A stretch of 64,000 nucleotides of DNA from an uncultured Microbacterium sp. (GCA_913774845.1 CAJYJO010000030.1:62001-126000); one strand, 5' to 3'. Shown: positions 44,181-56,172, counted from the first letter of the stretch. Translations and numbers: made by a program. Notes: generated by a model from the sequence alone, not told the origin.

Positions 44181-44213
44181 GCCCCCACGTTATCGCCCGA
44201 CTACCCTGGACGC

Positions 44214-44927
44214 ATGGCGAACGGCAGCGGCTCCCGCGGACGCGGCGGGGCGTCGCGACGCCCCGCCCGCACCAGGGCCGCCGCGCCCGCCCGTCCGAAG
44301 CCACGTCCGCCCGCGCCCGTGGCCCCGCCGCCCGAGGAGCCGCGCGACTTCGTGCTGGGCGCGGTGCCCGGCGCCACCCCGGGCAAGTGGATCGGACTCT
44401 GGCGGGAGCGGATGCCGCACGTGTCGCTCGAGCTCCGTTCCATCACGGTCGAGGGGCAGCGCCGCGAGCTCGACGAGGTCGATGCCGCGCTCGTGCGCCT
44501 GCCCATCCCGGACGCCGACGACCTCCATGTCATCCCGCTGTACGACGAGCAGCCCGTCGTGGTGATGTCGGTGGATTCGGCGCTCACCGCGGCCGACGAG
44601 CTCGATGCGGCAGACCTGGCGGGAGAGGTCGTGATCGTGCCGGCCGACGACGTGCTCCGCGCGCAGATCCCGGATGCCGTGCCCCCGGCGTTCGATCCGC
44701 CGGCCGACACCGCGGAGGCCATCGCGACCGTCGCCGCGGGAGTCGGCGTGGTCGTCGTTCCGATGTCGTTGGCGCGCGCTCACCAACGTCGAGACGTCGA
44801 GTTCCGCATCCTGCGCGGCGGGCCCGTGTCGACCGTCGCCCTCGCCTGGCTGCGGGAGAAGACGACCCCCGACGTCGAGGCGTTCGTCGGTATCGTGCGT
44901 GGGCGTACGGCGCGCTCGTCGCGCTGA
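44214..44927 (+). CDS. LysR-type effector-binding domain without HTH
   Basis: The 237-residue protein has an N-terminal 45 residues rich in Arg, Pro and Ala (GRGGASRRPARTRAAAPARP), then a LysR-type substrate-binding domain (about 47-225: FVLGAVPGATPGKWIGLWRER, DAALVRLPIPDADDLHVIPLY, EAIATVAAGVGVVVVPMSLAR). No winged HTH is present upstream in any frame, and TACCCT lies six bases before the ATG, so the gene is not simply misannotated. The basic tail may bind nucleic acid or be disordered. The role is unknown. Confidence 0.75.
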   Translation: MANGSGSRGRGGASRRPARTRAAAPARPKPRPPAPVAPPPEEPRDFVLGAVPGATPGKWIGLWRERMPHVSLELRSITVEGQRRELDEVDAALVRLPIPDADDLHVIPLYDEQPVVVMSVDSALTAADELDAADLAGEVVIVPADDVLRAQIPDAVPPAFDPPADTAEAIATVAAGVGVVVVPMSLARAHQRRDVEFRILRGGPVSTVALAWLREKTTPDVEAFVGIVRGRTARSSR

Positions 44928-44995
44928 CCGTCCCGCACGTGTCTCTCCGCGTCTGCGCGCGGCCCGTCCCCCGTCGACCCGCATAGAATTCCGGG

Positions 44996-45727
44996 GTGAC
45001 CGCCCGTCTGCTCTACGTCTGCGCTCGGCCGCAGCGGGAGGCCGCGGTGGCTGAATGGGCCTCTTTCCGCGACGGACTCGGCGTCGGCGACGACGAGCTC
45101 GTGCACCATGACCTCGTCCGCGACCCTCTGCCCGCCGACCTCGAGCGCTACGCGGGGGTCGTGGTGGGCGGCAGTCCGTTCAACGTCACCGACCCCGACA
45201 AGAGCGACGAGCAGCTCCGTCTCGAGACCGACCTCGAACGCCTCGCCGCGACCGCCATCGAGGGACGCACGAGCGCGCTGTTCACCTGTTACGGCATCGG
45301 AGTGGTGACGCGACTGCTGGGCGGCGAGGTGACGCTGCGTCACCCGGAGGACACCGGCCCCGCCGAGATCGCGCTGACGGAGGCCGGCCGCGGCGACGGG
45401 CTGTTCGGCATCCTGAACCCTCGTTTCGAGGCCCTGACCGCCCACAAGGAGGGCACCGCCGCGGTCCCGCCGGGAGCGACGCTGCTGGCCGAGAACGACG
45501 CGTGCCCCGTGCAGGCGTACCGGGCGGGCGTCGGGCTGTGGGCGACGCAGTTCCATCCCGAGCCCACCGCCGAGGCGTTCGTCGCGCGCATGCGGGTGTA
45601 CCGCGACGCCGGGTACTTCGATGCCGACGCGTTCGACGAGGTGTCGAGCTTCGTGCGCACCGCCTCGGTCGAGCAGCCGACGCTCCTCCTGCGCTCGTTC
45701 GCCGCTCGGGCTCGCGCAGCCGCCTGA
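44996..45727 (+). CDS. Class I glutamine amidotransferase-like protein
   Basis: The 243-residue protein has the class I glutaminase layout: VVVGGSPFNVTDPDK, the nucleophile Cys98 in FTCYGIGVVTRLLGG and QFHPEPTAEAF with the catalytic His (about 186), so it resembles GuaA-type amidotransferase domains acting alone. No synthase partner is adjacent. The GTG start is six bases after TAGAAT, a near-perfect -10, and has no ribosome binding site, so the mRNA is probably leaderless. Confidence 0.8.
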   Translation: MTARLLYVCARPQREAAVAEWASFRDGLGVGDDELVHHDLVRDPLPADLERYAGVVVGGSPFNVTDPDKSDEQLRLETDLERLAATAIEGRTSALFTCYGIGVVTRLLGGEVTLRHPEDTGPAEIALTEAGRGDGLFGILNPRFEALTAHKEGTAAVPPGATLLAENDACPVQAYRAGVGLWATQFHPEPTAEAFVARMRVYRDAGYFDADAFDEVSSFVRTASVEQPTLLLRSFAARARAAA

Positions 45728-45858
45728 GCCGCGCCGCCCGTGCGCTGCCTCGGCGCGGAGCCGAGCGATCCGCCAGGGCCTGCACCGCGGAAAACCCGTG
45801 GACCGCGCGATGTCAACCCCGCGGCCTCTATTTACCTAGCTTTTCTAGTGTTCTATCC

Positions 45859-46674
45859 ATGAACGTGACAACTCAGTGGCGGGGAAGCGACCTCGCGCGT
45901 CAGATCGTCGTCCTCTCCGCGGTGTCGTTCATGCTCATCGCGGCCGTCATCGGCGCCGGCGCCTTCGGCAACTCCGCCGTGCAGGACCAGCAGGGGGGCG
46001 CCCTCGACACCGACGGCTCCTACCTCGCCCCCGCCGGCCCGGCCTTCTCGATCTGGTCGGTCATCTACCTCGGGCTCATCGCCTACGCGATCTGGCAGGC
46101 GCTCCCCCGTCAGCGCGCCACGGCGCGCCAGCGTGCGCTCGGCTGGCTGATCGCCCTCACGATGACCCTCAACGGTCTCTGGCTCGTCGCCGCACGCTTC
46201 GGGACGCTCCTCCTGACGGTCGTCGTGATCGTGCTGCTGCTGGCCGCGCTCGGCTGGACGTTCCGCGTCGCCGTCGCGACGCGCGAACCGCGCGGCGGCA
46301 TCGTCGATTCCGTCCTCATCGACGGGGTGACGGGCCTGCACCTCGGCTGGGTCACCCTCGCCACCGTCGCCAACATCGCCGCCTGGCTGACCACCGTCGT
46401 CCCGGCCGGCCTCGACGACGCCGCCGGCCCCATCGGCGTCGTCGTCCTCCTGGTGGTCGCCGTGATCGCCCTCGCGACCGCGTGGCGCAGCTCGTGGCGC
46501 ATCACCCCCGCCCTGGCCACCGCATGGGGGCTCGGGTGGCTGGCCGTGGAGCGCTTCACCGGCTCCCCGCAGAACACCCCGATCGGCGTCACGGCGATCG
46601 TCGTGGCCGCGGTCGTCCTGCTGCCGCCGGTCGTCATCCGCGTGCTGCGCCTGATCCGCCCCTCCGTCGACTGA
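45859..46674 (+). CDS. TspO/MBR-like membrane protein
   Basis: The 271-residue protein has six or seven hydrophobic segments and the PAGPAFSIWSVIYLGLIAYAIWQ block, which resembles the tryptophan-rich TspO region. It is longer than classical TspO (about 160) and has extra C-terminal helices (VVVLLVVAVIALATAW, VTAIVVAAVVLLPPVVI). TspO proteins bind tetrapyrroles. The region before the ATG is AT-rich for this genome (CTATTTACCTAGCTTTTCTAG), probably the promoter. Confidence 0.7.
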   Translation: MNVTTQWRGSDLARQIVVLSAVSFMLIAAVIGAGAFGNSAVQDQQGGALDTDGSYLAPAGPAFSIWSVIYLGLIAYAIWQALPRQRATARQRALGWLIALTMTLNGLWLVAARFGTLLLTVVVIVLLLAALGWTFRVAVATREPRGGIVDSVLIDGVTGLHLGWVTLATVANIAAWLTTVVPAGLDDAAGPIGVVVLLVVAVIALATAWRSSWRITPALATAWGLGWLAVERFTGSPQNTPIGVTAIVVAAVVLLPPVVIRVLRLIRPSVD

Positions 46675-46690
46675 CCGCCGCATCCTCGGG

Positions 46691-46765
46691 ATGGGTGTCG
46701 ACCCGTTCGTCGTGCTGTCCCTCTACGCCGTCGGCATCGGCGGTCTCTTGGCGGTCTCGTCCTGA
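46691..46765 (+). CDS. Possible 24-residue hydrophobic small protein
   Basis: ATG at 46691 and TGA at 46763 enclose a peptide beginning MGVDPFVVLSLYAVG and ending LLAVSS, hydrophobic enough for one membrane helix. It starts 16 bp after the TspO-like gene. No clear ribosome binding site is seen, so translation is doubtful unless coupled. Confidence 0.25.
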   Translation: MGVDPFVVLSLYAVGIGGLLAVSS

Positions 46766-46967
46766 TCACCGGTCATCCGTCACCGCGCGGACGCCACGGT
46801 CGCGGTCCCGCGCTCCGGACATCCACCCCGCCCCGGTGCGCCGCATTCCGCACACGCGCTCGATGCCCCGTATCTCCGGAGCGCGGCACCGACGCGGGCC
46901 GCGCCCGACGGGCCGATACGAAACCGGCGAAGAGCGCGCACCGACACGGGCCGCCCCGGCAGACGGA
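46766..46967. other. Intergenic region with a long-range inverted repeat
   Basis: No gene seen. CCGCGCTCCGGA (46808-46819) is perfectly complementary to TCCGGAGCGCGG (46875-46886) across 55 nt. It lies between convergent genes and may help terminate transcription. Confidence 0.4.
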
Positions 46968-48719
46968 TCAGAGCACGGGGCCGACGATCGCGCTCGCGCC
47001 CGCCGGCACCGTGACCTCGGCGGCGTCGAGGACGACACCCTCGGCGGTCGCCAGCAGCACACGGGACCCGGATGCCACGGAGGTCGAGGTCTCGGCATCC
47101 GAGAGGTTGACGATGACGACGAGATCGCGACGGTGGAGTTCGTAGACCCGACCGCCCTGAGCCTCGCTCGCCCGCGCGGACAGGCCCTCACGCGAGGGGT
47201 CGGTCAGCTCGGGACGCGTCCGGCGCAGCTTCGCGAGCTCGCGGTACAGGCCGAGGAGCTGGGCGTGGTCGCCCTCGCCGACCTCGTCCCAGTCGAGTTT
47301 CGAGTTCTCGAACGTCGAGGGGTCCTGCGGGTCGGGGACGGTGGACTCGTCCCAGCCCATCTTGGCGAACTCGGCGATGCGCCCCTCGGCGGTGGCCTTG
47401 CCGAGCTCGGGCTCGGGGTGAGAGGTGAAGAACTGCCAGGGTGTGGTGGCACCCCACTCCTCGCCCATGAAGAGCATGGGCGTGCCGGGCGCGGTGAGGG
47501 TCAGCACGGCGGCCGCGGCGAGGCGGTCGTAGCCGAGCGTCTGCGACAGTCGGTCGCCGGCGGCACGGTTGCCGATCTGGTCGTGGTCCTGCGCGAAGGT
47601 CACCAGGCGCCAGTTCGGCACCTCCGCGGGGATGGGCTTGCCGTGCTTCTCCTCGCGGAACGACGAGTACGTGCCGTCGTGGAAGAAACCGCCCTCGCTC
47701 ACCTTGCGGAAGGCGTCGAGGTCGGCGAAGTCCTCGTAGTAGCCGATCGTCTCACCGGTCAGGGCGACGTGGGCGGTGTGGTGCCAGTCGTCCGACCACT
47801 GCGCGGTGAGCCCGTACCCGCCCGCCTCGCGGGGCAGGATGAGCTTCGGGTCGTTCATGTCGCTCTCGGCGATGGTCGTCAGCGGGATGCCGCGGTGCGC
47901 CGACAGGGCGTCGGTGCGCTCGGCGATCTCCTGCAGCACGTGCGGCTCGCGGTGGTCGAGCAGCGCGTGCACGGCATCCAGTCGGAGGCCATCGACGTGG
48001 TAGTCGCTCATCCACATCAGCGCGTTCTCGACGATGTAGGCGCGCACGGCGTCCTCGTCGAGGTTGACCGAGTCGCCCCAGGTGTTGCGGCTGCCCTCAC
48101 GCAGGTACGCGCCGAACTCCGGCAGGTAGTTGCCCGACGGTCCGAGGTGGTTGTAGACGACGTCCTGAATCACCGCGAGACCGGCGGCGTGGGCCGCGTC
48201 GACGAAGCGCTGGTACGCCTCGGGGCCGCCGTACGCCTCGTGCACGGTGTACCAGAGCACCCCGTCGTAGCCCCAGTTCCAGGTGCCGTTGAAGCCGTTC
48301 ACCGGCAGCAGCTCGACGTGGGTCACACCCAGGTCGACGAGGTGATCGAGGCGGCCGATCGCGGCATCCAGGGTCCCCTCGGGGGTGAAGGTGCCCAGGT
48401 GCATCTCGTAGATGAGGCCGCCGGCGAGCTGCCTGCCCGTCCAGGCGGCGTCGTTCCATGCGTAGACCGAGGGGTCGAACCACGCCGACGCCTCGTGCAC
48501 GCCGCCCGGCTGACGGCGCGAGCGCGGGTCGGGACGCAGGTCGTCGCCGTCGCCGAGGACGAAGCCGTACCGCTCCCCGTCGGCGAGGTCGACCGGAGCG
48601 GTCCACCACCCGCCGGCCTCCGCCGACATCTCCACGTCTTCGACGACGGTGTCGCCGCTGTCGTCGAGTCGGCGCAGCCGCACTCGCTCGGCCTTGGGTG
48701 CCCAGACGTCGATGCTCAT
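46968..48719 (-). CDS. treZ: Malto-oligosyltrehalose trehalohydrolase
   Basis: The 583-residue GH13 enzyme releases trehalose from maltooligosyl-trehalose, the last step of the TreX-TreY-TreZ route from glycogen. It has an N-terminal beta domain, then [28 protein letters not shown], nucleophile Asp in [10 protein letters not shown], acid/base Glu in TIAESDMND and [10 protein letters not shown] with the third Asp. [20 protein letters not shown] is typical of TreZ. GAAGGAAA precedes the ATG. It is the last gene of the operon, separated from treY by a long hairpin. Confidence 0.95.
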   Translation of the reverse strand: MSIDVWAPKAERVRLRRLDDSGDTVVEDVEMSAEAGGWWTAPVDLADGERYGFVLGDGDDLRPDPRSRRQPGGVHEASAWFDPSVYAWNDAAWTGRQLAGGLIYEMHLGTFTPEGTLDAAIGRLDHLVDLGVTHVELLPVNGFNGTWNWGYDGVLWYTVHEAYGGPEAYQRFVDAAHAAGLAVIQDVVYNHLGPSGNYLPEFGAYLREGSRNTWGDSVNLDEDAVRAYIVENALMWMSDYHVDGLRLDAVHALLDHREPHVLQEIAERTDALSAHRGIPLTTIAESDMNDPKLILPREAGGYGLTAQWSDDWHHTAHVALTGETIGYYEDFADLDAFRKVSEGGFFHDGTYSSFREEKHGKPIPAEVPNWRLVTFAQDHDQIGNRAAGDRLSQTLGYDRLAAAAVLTLTAPGTPMLFMGEEWGATTPWQFFTSHPEPELGKATAEGRIAEFAKMGWDESTVPDPQDPSTFENSKLDWDEVGEGDHAQLLGLYRELAKLRRTRPELTDPSREGLSARASEAQGGRVYELHRRDLVVIVNLSDAETSTSVASGSRVLLATAEGVVLDAAEVTVPAGASAIVGPVL

Positions 48720-48731
48720 TGTTGTTTCCTT

Positions 48732-48796
48732 CGCGTGAGGAGTCAGAAATTGTCGCTGAGGCGAGCGCGAGGCGACAAGAAGTGACCCCTCACGCG
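48732..48796 (-). promoter_or_regulatory. Long hairpin between treY and treZ
   Basis: Three collinear stems: CGCGTGAGG with CCTCACGCG (48732-48740/48788-48796), GTCA with TGAC, and TTGTCGC with GCGACAA (48750-48756/48772-48778), about 20 bp in all around a 15-nt loop. In the transcript it sits just after the treY stop and ahead of the treZ ribosome binding site. Confidence 0.75.
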
Positions 48797-48807
48797 CGGG
48801 GAACGGG

Positions 48808-51204
48808 TCAGGAGATCAGCAGGGCGACCGGGTAGGTCGCGAGCAGGTCGGCAAGGCGGGTCGGACCGCCCTGGTACTGCTTGCCCGTGAGCACGTCGAT
48901 GACCAGCGTGTCGGGCAGCAGCAGCACCGTGTCGCGCCAGCCGCCCGCGGTACGCAGTCCATGGGGCAGACGCGTCGCGACCGCGAACACCCCACCGCGA
49001 TCGAACGCGACGACGTGATCGGATGCCACGCCGGCGGCCTCGAGCGGACGGTAGACGTCGAGCGGGACGTCGTTGCGCACCCGGAGCGCGCGAGAGGTCA
49101 CGAGCAGCTTCGCGGCCCCGGTCCCGTCGATGGGCGGGCGCACGGCATCCGTCCCGTCGATCGAGGCGAGCAGACGTCGACGCTCGGCGAAGTCGACCGG
49201 GCGACGGTTGTCGGGGTCGACCAGCGACTGCTCCCACAGCTCCGAGCCCTGGTAGACGTCGGGGACGCCGGGACCCATGATCTGCAGCAGCTTGGCGGAG
49301 AGGCCGTTCGACCAGCCCGCGGCCGAGATCTCGTCGACGAAGGCGCGGACGCGCTCGGCGGCCGGACCCGTGGCCGCGTCGACCAGCGCGTGCATGCGCT
49401 CCTCGAATGCCTCGTCCTGCTCCCACCAGCCGGTGACCTCGGACGCCTCGCGCGCGGCCTTCTCGGCGTAGGCGTGCAGGCGCTCGCGGTACACCTTCAG
49501 GCCCTCGGGAGTGGATGCCGATGCCGGCCACGCCCCCACGATCGCCTGCCACAGCAGGGCGTCGAAGGGCCCGTGCCCGGTCGAGGCGATGCCCTGGAAC
49601 TCGGTCAGAACCTCGGCCCAGCGGTCCGGGATCTCGGCCAGCACCGCGATACGGGCGCGGGTGTCCTCGCCGCGCTTGGTGTCGTGCGTCGACAGCGTCG
49701 TCATGGCGGTGGGCCACGACGCGTGGCGGAGCGCCTGCGCGGTGTGGAATCCCGAGACGTCGAGGGAGAACTCCCCCGGGTCGCCGCCCACCTCGGTGAG
49801 CGAGCCCAGCCGGGTGTACCGGTAGAACGCCGTGTCTTCGACGCCCTTCGCCATCACGGGACCGGTGGTCTGCTGGAAGCGCCACGCGACCTCGAGGCTC
49901 GTGTCGGCGAGCACCGGCACGAGCTTCTCGATCACATCGCCCAGCTCGGGGCGACGCACCTCGGCCTCGCCCGCCGCGGCGTCGAGGTGCGCGCGACCGG
50001 CGGGGAGGTACGAGCGGTAAACGGGGAAGCACGCGAGGATCTCGGCGAGGGCGTCCTGCAGCACCTCGGCTTCGAACTCCTGGAGCGCCTTCGCCGGTCC
50101 CTGAGCCTGTCGAAGGGCCCGGACGAGACGGCGGATCTCCGAGACCTGGATCGAATCGGCGATCTTGCGCTTGGTGTCGTGGATGAGGTCGTGCCAGCCG
50201 GTGAGCGCGGGCAGGTCGCTGTCGGCGCGCAGGCGCGCGTCGAGGGCGTCGAGCGCCGCCTCGCCCGCGGGGTCGGTCAGCACGCGGTCGATCTCGGCGA
50301 GCGCGTCGTAGCCCGTCGTCCCGGCGGTCTTCCACCACGACGGCAGTGCCTCGCCGTGCTCGAGGATCTTCTCGCCGAGCACGTAGCCGACCTCGCCCTC
50401 GCCGGCTTCCTCGAGCGCGACGGCGAGACGGTCGAGGTAGCCGCCCGGGTCGAGGAGTCCGTCCGGGTGGTCCACGCGCAGGCCGTCGGCGAGGCCCTCG
50501 CGCACCCAGCGCAGGATCTCGGCGTGCGTGGCGTCGAACACCTCGGGAAGCTCCACGCGCACGCCCGCCAGGGTCGTGACCGCGAAGAAGCGGCGGTAGT
50601 TGAGGTCGTCGGCCTCGTCCTGCCAGAAGCGCAGCTCGAAGTTCTGCGCGTCGAGCAGGGCTCGCACGTCCGAGGTGCCCGTGCCCGGAGCGACGGGGAA
50701 GACGTGGTCGTAGTAGCGGACCAGCCCGTCGGGGGCGTCGTCGGCCGGCGTCGGGTCGTAGGAGATCTCGTCGATCACCGCGTCGAGGTCGTCGCCGAGC
50801 ACCGGCACGCGCACCTTGCCCGCGCCGAACTCCCAGTCGATGTCGAACGAGTCCGCGTACGCCGAGGCGCGCCCCTGGCGCAGCACGTCCCACCACCACG
50901 CGTTGGTACGAGGCTCGGAGACGCCCATGTGGTTCGGCACGATGTCGATGAGGATGCCGAGCTCCTGGGCCCGAGCGGCCTCGACGAACCGGTCGAGTCC
51001 CTCGGCGCCGCCGCGGGCCGGGTCGACACGCGTGACGTCGACGACGTCGTACCCGTGGTCGGAGCCGGGCGTGGCCTCGAGGATCGGCGAGAGGTACGCC
51101 CACGAAACCCCGAGGTCGCGGAGATATCCCGTGACCTCGGCGGCGTCGTCGAGCGTGAACGATTCGCGGATCTGCAGGCGGTAGGTCGAAAGCGGATGCC
51201 GCAT
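48808..51204 (-). CDS. treY: Malto-oligosyltrehalose synthase
   Basis: The 798-residue GH13 enzyme converts the reducing-end alpha-1,4 link of maltodextrins to the alpha-1,1 link of trehalose. Features: [28 protein letters not shown], nucleophile Asp in [16 protein letters not shown], Glu in [25 protein letters not shown] and [13 protein letters not shown]. Near residue 367 a REP copy is translated as LRQAQGPAK in a surface-like linker. The ATG at 51204 is 5 bp from the treX stop; a GTG at 51213 overlapping that stop by 4 bp is an equally possible start. Confidence 0.95.
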   Translation of the reverse strand: MRHPLSTYRLQIRESFTLDDAAEVTGYLRDLGVSWAYLSPILEATPGSDHGYDVVDVTRVDPARGGAEGLDRFVEAARAQELGILIDIVPNHMGVSEPRTNAWWWDVLRQGRASAYADSFDIDWEFGAGKVRVPVLGDDLDAVIDEISYDPTPADDAPDGLVRYYDHVFPVAPGTGTSDVRALLDAQNFELRFWQDEADDLNYRRFFAVTTLAGVRVELPEVFDATHAEILRWVREGLADGLRVDHPDGLLDPGGYLDRLAVALEEAGEGEVGYVLGEKILEHGEALPSWWKTAGTTGYDALAEIDRVLTDPAGEAALDALDARLRADSDLPALTGWHDLIHDTKRKIADSIQVSEIRRLVRALRQAQGPAKALQEFEAEVLQDALAEILACFPVYRSYLPAGRAHLDAAAGEAEVRRPELGDVIEKLVPVLADTSLEVAWRFQQTTGPVMAKGVEDTAFYRYTRLGSLTEVGGDPGEFSLDVSGFHTAQALRHASWPTAMTTLSTHDTKRGEDTRARIAVLAEIPDRWAEVLTEFQGIASTGHGPFDALLWQAIVGAWPASASTPEGLKVYRERLHAYAEKAAREASEVTGWWEQDEAFEERMHALVDAATGPAAERVRAFVDEISAAGWSNGLSAKLLQIMGPGVPDVYQGSELWEQSLVDPDNRRPVDFAERRRLLASIDGTDAVRPPIDGTGAAKLLVTSRALRVRNDVPLDVYRPLEAAGVASDHVVAFDRGGVFAVATRLPHGLRTAGGWRDTVLLLPDTLVIDVLTGKQYQGGPTRLADLLATYPVALLIS
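50096..50120. repeat. REP-like short dispersed repeat, copy 3, inside treY
   Basis: The core CTGAGCCTGTCGAAGGG matches the copies at 2140-2163 and 2208-2232. It lies in frame within treY and encodes LRQAQGP on the coding strand. Confidence 0.75.
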
Positions 51205-51209
51205 CTCGG

Positions 51210-53423
<2,214 letters not shown>

Positions 53424-53513
53424 GTCGCTCACGATAGACCAGCGTCGTTTCCGGTTCGGGCGGGCGTCATCGCTGTTGACAGGCGGTCGGGCCCCGACTA
53501 TGCGCACGGGTCT

Positions 53514-54002
53514 CTATGCACGCTCCGGCGGGTGCTGCAGCAGCTCGATGCGCTCGTGGAGGTAGCGCGCGAGAGGCAGGTAACCGCCCGCGGCGCTCCA
53601 CCGCACGAGCGTCTGACCGGCGCGGACGGCCAGCGGCGTCGAGCGCTCGCTCATCCGCTCGAGATCGACGACCTCCCAGCCGATGTGCACCACCTCGCCC
53701 TCGGGGACCCCGCCGCGGGCCGCGGCCGCGGCGAGTTCCGCGCGGCGGCGCTGCGACTCGGCGGCGAAGCCGCGGCGCACCTCGGCGCGCGAGCGCACGA
53801 TGTCTCCGGTGGACAGCACCGCGTCGTCGGTGAGCAGCAGCACCCCCAGATGCCAGGCGGTCCCCCGCGGGGCGATGCGCGCGGGACGAGGGATGCCGAG
53901 CAGCCGGCGCCCCTCCTGAAGCTCGCCGAGTCGTTCGCGCGGCGCGTCGGCCAGACGTGCTCGCGCCTCGGCGAGCAGCTCGGCGGCGGTCCCGGCGGTC
54001 AT
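53514..54002 (-). CDS. Hypothetical protein coupled to a coiled-coil protein
   Basis: The 162-residue protein is of no family I recognise. It has LLGIPRPARIAPRGTAWHLGVLLLTDDAVLS, a basic helical middle (RSRAEVRRGFAAESQRRRAE) and a C-terminal WSAAGGYLPLARYLHERIELL. No signal peptide or membrane segment. Its ATG overlaps the upstream stop by 4 bp, so it is translated together with the coiled-coil protein and probably works with it. Confidence 0.7.
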   Translation of the reverse strand: MTAGTAAELLAEARARLADAPRERLGELQEGRRLLGIPRPARIAPRGTAWHLGVLLLTDDAVLSTGDIVRSRAEVRRGFAAESQRRRAELAAAAARGGVPEGEVVHIGWEVVDLERMSERSTPLAVRAGQTLVRWSAAGGYLPLARYLHERIELLQHPPERA

Positions 54003-54847
54003 GCGTCCCCCTCCTCGTCGCGCGCGACCTCGGCCCGCGACAGCGCGCGCTCCGCCGCCCGGACGGCGTCGACCGCCGTGGCGCGGTCATTCTCGAGGTG
54101 CTGCACCGCCGCGTCGGCGTCGGCCGCCTCCCGCTCGATCCTCGCCAGCTCGGTACGCAGTTCGTCGATACGCTCATGCACGCGGTCCGCCCGCTCCCGG
54201 GCGGTCTCGAGCCGCCGGTCGGCGGCCGCGCGCTCGCGCTCGGCATCGGCTCGCGCCCGCTCCGCTTCGCGCACGGCACGTTCGGCGGCCTTCCGCGCGC
54301 GGCGAGCCGCGAGGTCGTCGCGCGCCGCGGGCGCGGGAACGGCGGCGGGCACCGACCCTGCCACCGCGGCACCCACCCCCTCGGCATCCCGATCCGCGAG
54401 GTCGATGGCCGACACCAGCCGACCGGTGAGCACCGCGGCCGCGGCCGTCTCGTCGACCACGGCCGCGTTGATCGTCTTCTCGACCGCGTCCTTCACGGCC
54501 GGACTCAGCGGGGTGCCCTTATCGGCGGCGAGCTCCGCCGCGCGGCGGGCGAGAGCCGCGACCAGCTGACGCCGCTGGCGGCCGAGGCGGCCGAGTTCCG
54601 CGGCATCCAGATCGTCCTGCGCCTCGTGCAGCGCGCGCGACAGCTCGACGGCCTCGCCGAGCTGCCCGTCGCGCACCAGCAGGTTCACCGCCCAGGCCGC
54701 GACCGTGGGCTTGCGCAGCTTCGCGATGCGACGACCGAGCGGTCCGGCCGCGGCGGCGCGCTCGGCGCGGGCGGCGGTGAAGCGCGCGGGCGGGAGGGAG
54801 AGCAGTTCGGCGGCGACCTCGTCGAGGCGGGCGTCGTCGTCGCTCAT
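53999..54847 (-). CDS. Hypothetical coiled-coil protein
   Basis: The 282-residue, Ala/Arg/Glu-rich protein has an N-terminal helical domain (RFTAARAERAAAAGPLGRRI, KPTVAAWAVNLLVRDG) and, after a Pro/Ala hinge at about 165-180, a long continuous coiled coil (about 180-280: RKAAERAVREAERARADAER). CACAAT sits six bases before the ATG. It resembles uncharacterised actinobacterial proteins; a structural or scaffolding role is only a guess. Confidence 0.7.
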   Translation of the reverse strand: MSDDDARLDEVAAELLSLPPARFTAARAERAAAAGPLGRRIAKLRKPTVAAWAVNLLVRDGQLGEAVELSRALHEAQDDLDAAELGRLGRQRRQLVAALARRAAELAADKGTPLSPAVKDAVEKTINAAVVDETAAAAVLTGRLVSAIDLADRDAEGVGAAVAGSVPAAVPAPAARDDLAARRARKAAERAVREAERARADAERERAAADRRLETARERADRVHERIDELRTELARIEREAADADAAVQHLENDRATAVDAVRAAERALSRAEVARDEEGDA

Positions 54848-54868
54848 CCCTCCATTGTGTCGCCCGTG

Positions 54869-55546
54869 TCAGAGCGAGACCACCCCGGGCCGCGGCCCGC
54901 GGATCTCACGGTGCAGCCGCTCCATGCGCGCGTCGAGCTCGGCCGCGGTGTCGGCGGCGTTCTTCAGCTCGGCGAGGAGCTCGGCCGGGACCAGCCGGTC
55001 GTACTTGTAGTAGATCTTGTGCTCGAGGCTGGCCCAGAAGTCCATCGCGATCGTTCGGAACTGCACCTCCACGGGCACGTCCACGCGACCGGTCGAGAGG
55101 TAGACGGGCACCTCGACGATGACGTGGAGGCTCTTGTAGCCGTTCGCCTTCGGCTCGGCGATGTAGTCCTTCACGTCGCGCACCGTGATGTCGTCCTGCC
55201 GGGTGAGCAGGTCGGACAGGCGGTACGCGTCGTCGATGAAGCTGCACGTCACGCGGATGCCGGCGACGTCGGTGATCGAGGAGCGGATGGAGTCGAAGTC
55301 GGTCTCGATGCCCTTGCGCCGCACCTTGTCGACGAGGCTGTCGGGCGACTTCACGCGGCTCGAGACATGCTCGATCGGGTTGTAGGCGTGCATCTCTTGA
55401 AACTCCTCGCGGAGGATCGAGATCTTCGTCTCGACCTCGGCGAGCCCGAAGCGGTACTCCATGAGGAAGCGCTGGAACTCGTCGCGCAGGGCACGCAGCG
55501 CCGCGCTGGAGACGGTGATCTGCTGATCGTCCAGCGGGTCGGGCAT
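54869..55546 (-). CDS. Small alarmone synthetase, RelA/SpoT family (GTP pyrophosphokinase)
   Basis: The 225-residue protein contains only the (p)ppGpp synthetase domain: EHVSSRVKSPDSLVDKVRRKG, ITDVAGIRVTCSFIDDAYRL, VKDYIAEPKANGYKSLHVIV and VEVQFRTIAMDFWASLEHKIYYK. Hydrolase, TGS and ACT domains are absent, as in RelP/RelQ. It transfers pyrophosphate from ATP to GDP or GTP under stress, independent of the ribosome. TAGCGT is seven bases before the ATG, implying a leaderless mRNA. Confidence 0.92.
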   Translation of the reverse strand: MPDPLDDQQITVSSAALRALRDEFQRFLMEYRFGLAEVETKISILREEFQEMHAYNPIEHVSSRVKSPDSLVDKVRRKGIETDFDSIRSSITDVAGIRVTCSFIDDAYRLSDLLTRQDDITVRDVKDYIAEPKANGYKSLHVIVEVPVYLSTGRVDVPVEVQFRTIAMDFWASLEHKIYYKYDRLVPAELLAELKNAADTAAELDARMERLHREIRGPRPGVVSL

Positions 55547-55569
55547 GGCCCCGACGCTAGCGAGGACCG

Positions 55570-55725
55570 CTACGAGGTCGCTGGGAACGACGGCGGCTTG
55601 GATGCACGCGGCACGAGTTCGCCGTCGATGACATCGATGCCGACCAGACGGTCGAAGACCTCGGGGAGGTCGTCCGGGTCGGCGGCCCCGGGATCAGGCT
55701 GCCTGGGAGTGGGGGGATGTGTCAC
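55570..55725 (-). CDS. Small hypothetical protein, 51 residues
   Basis: A GTG start with an excellent ribosome binding site (GGAAGGAGG) opens a 51-residue frame rich in Pro and Asp in the first half (PPTPRQPDPGAADPDDLPEV), then FDRLVGIDVIDGELV. It lies 23 bp upstream of the alarmone synthetase start, in the same direction. I do not recognise it. Confidence 0.6.
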   Translation of the reverse strand: MTHPPTPRQPDPGAADPDDLPEVFDRLVGIDVIDGELVPRASKPPSFPATS

Positions 55726-55842
55726 GGCGCCCTCCTTCCGTGCTCGCTCCCACGATGCCACTCGCTCGCGCCACGCCCGGCGGTCTTGACACCCGCACCG
55801 GACCGGCGTATCCCGAACGGCCCTCGCGTATCGTTTAGGCCC

Positions 55843-56169
55843 ATGGGGACCATTCACTACGGCGGAAGCGGCACGATCGTCCACATCGAGGACCGAGCGC
55901 TGGCTCATCTCAAGGTGGTCATCTCCACCAAGCTGCGCCGCGGCGAGAGCTTCACGCTGTCCTGGCGTCACCGCGACGACGAGGAGCGCGGTCGCAGCAC
56001 GCTGTGGCTGCACCCCGCGATTCCGCTGCGTTTCGTGTTCGACGAGACCGAGCCCACGACGCTCAGTCGCGAATGGATCGAGCGTCTCGCCGATTCGGCC
56101 AACTCGTCGGGCGGCATCATGCTCGTCCCGGAAGACATCAGCCCGACCGAACAGGTCGAGCGCAGCTGA
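55843..56169 (+). CDS. DUF7882-like small protein, paralogue 1
   Basis: The 108-residue protein has IEDRALAHLKVVISTKLRRGESFTL, a GRSTLWLHPAIPLRFVFDE block and LSREWIERLADSANSSGG. Two paralogues lie within 1 kb (56173 and 56605). I recall this family as DUF7882, sometimes labelled ATP-dependent DNA ligase, but no ligase Lys motif exists. The alternating strand pattern suggests a small beta-rich domain. TATCGT is eight bases before the ATG. The function is unknown. Confidence 0.75.
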   Translation: MGTIHYGGSGTIVHIEDRALAHLKVVISTKLRRGESFTLSWRHRDDEERGRSTLWLHPAIPLRFVFDETEPTTLSREWIERLADSANSSGGIMLVPEDISPTEQVERS

Positions 56170-56172
56170 GGA

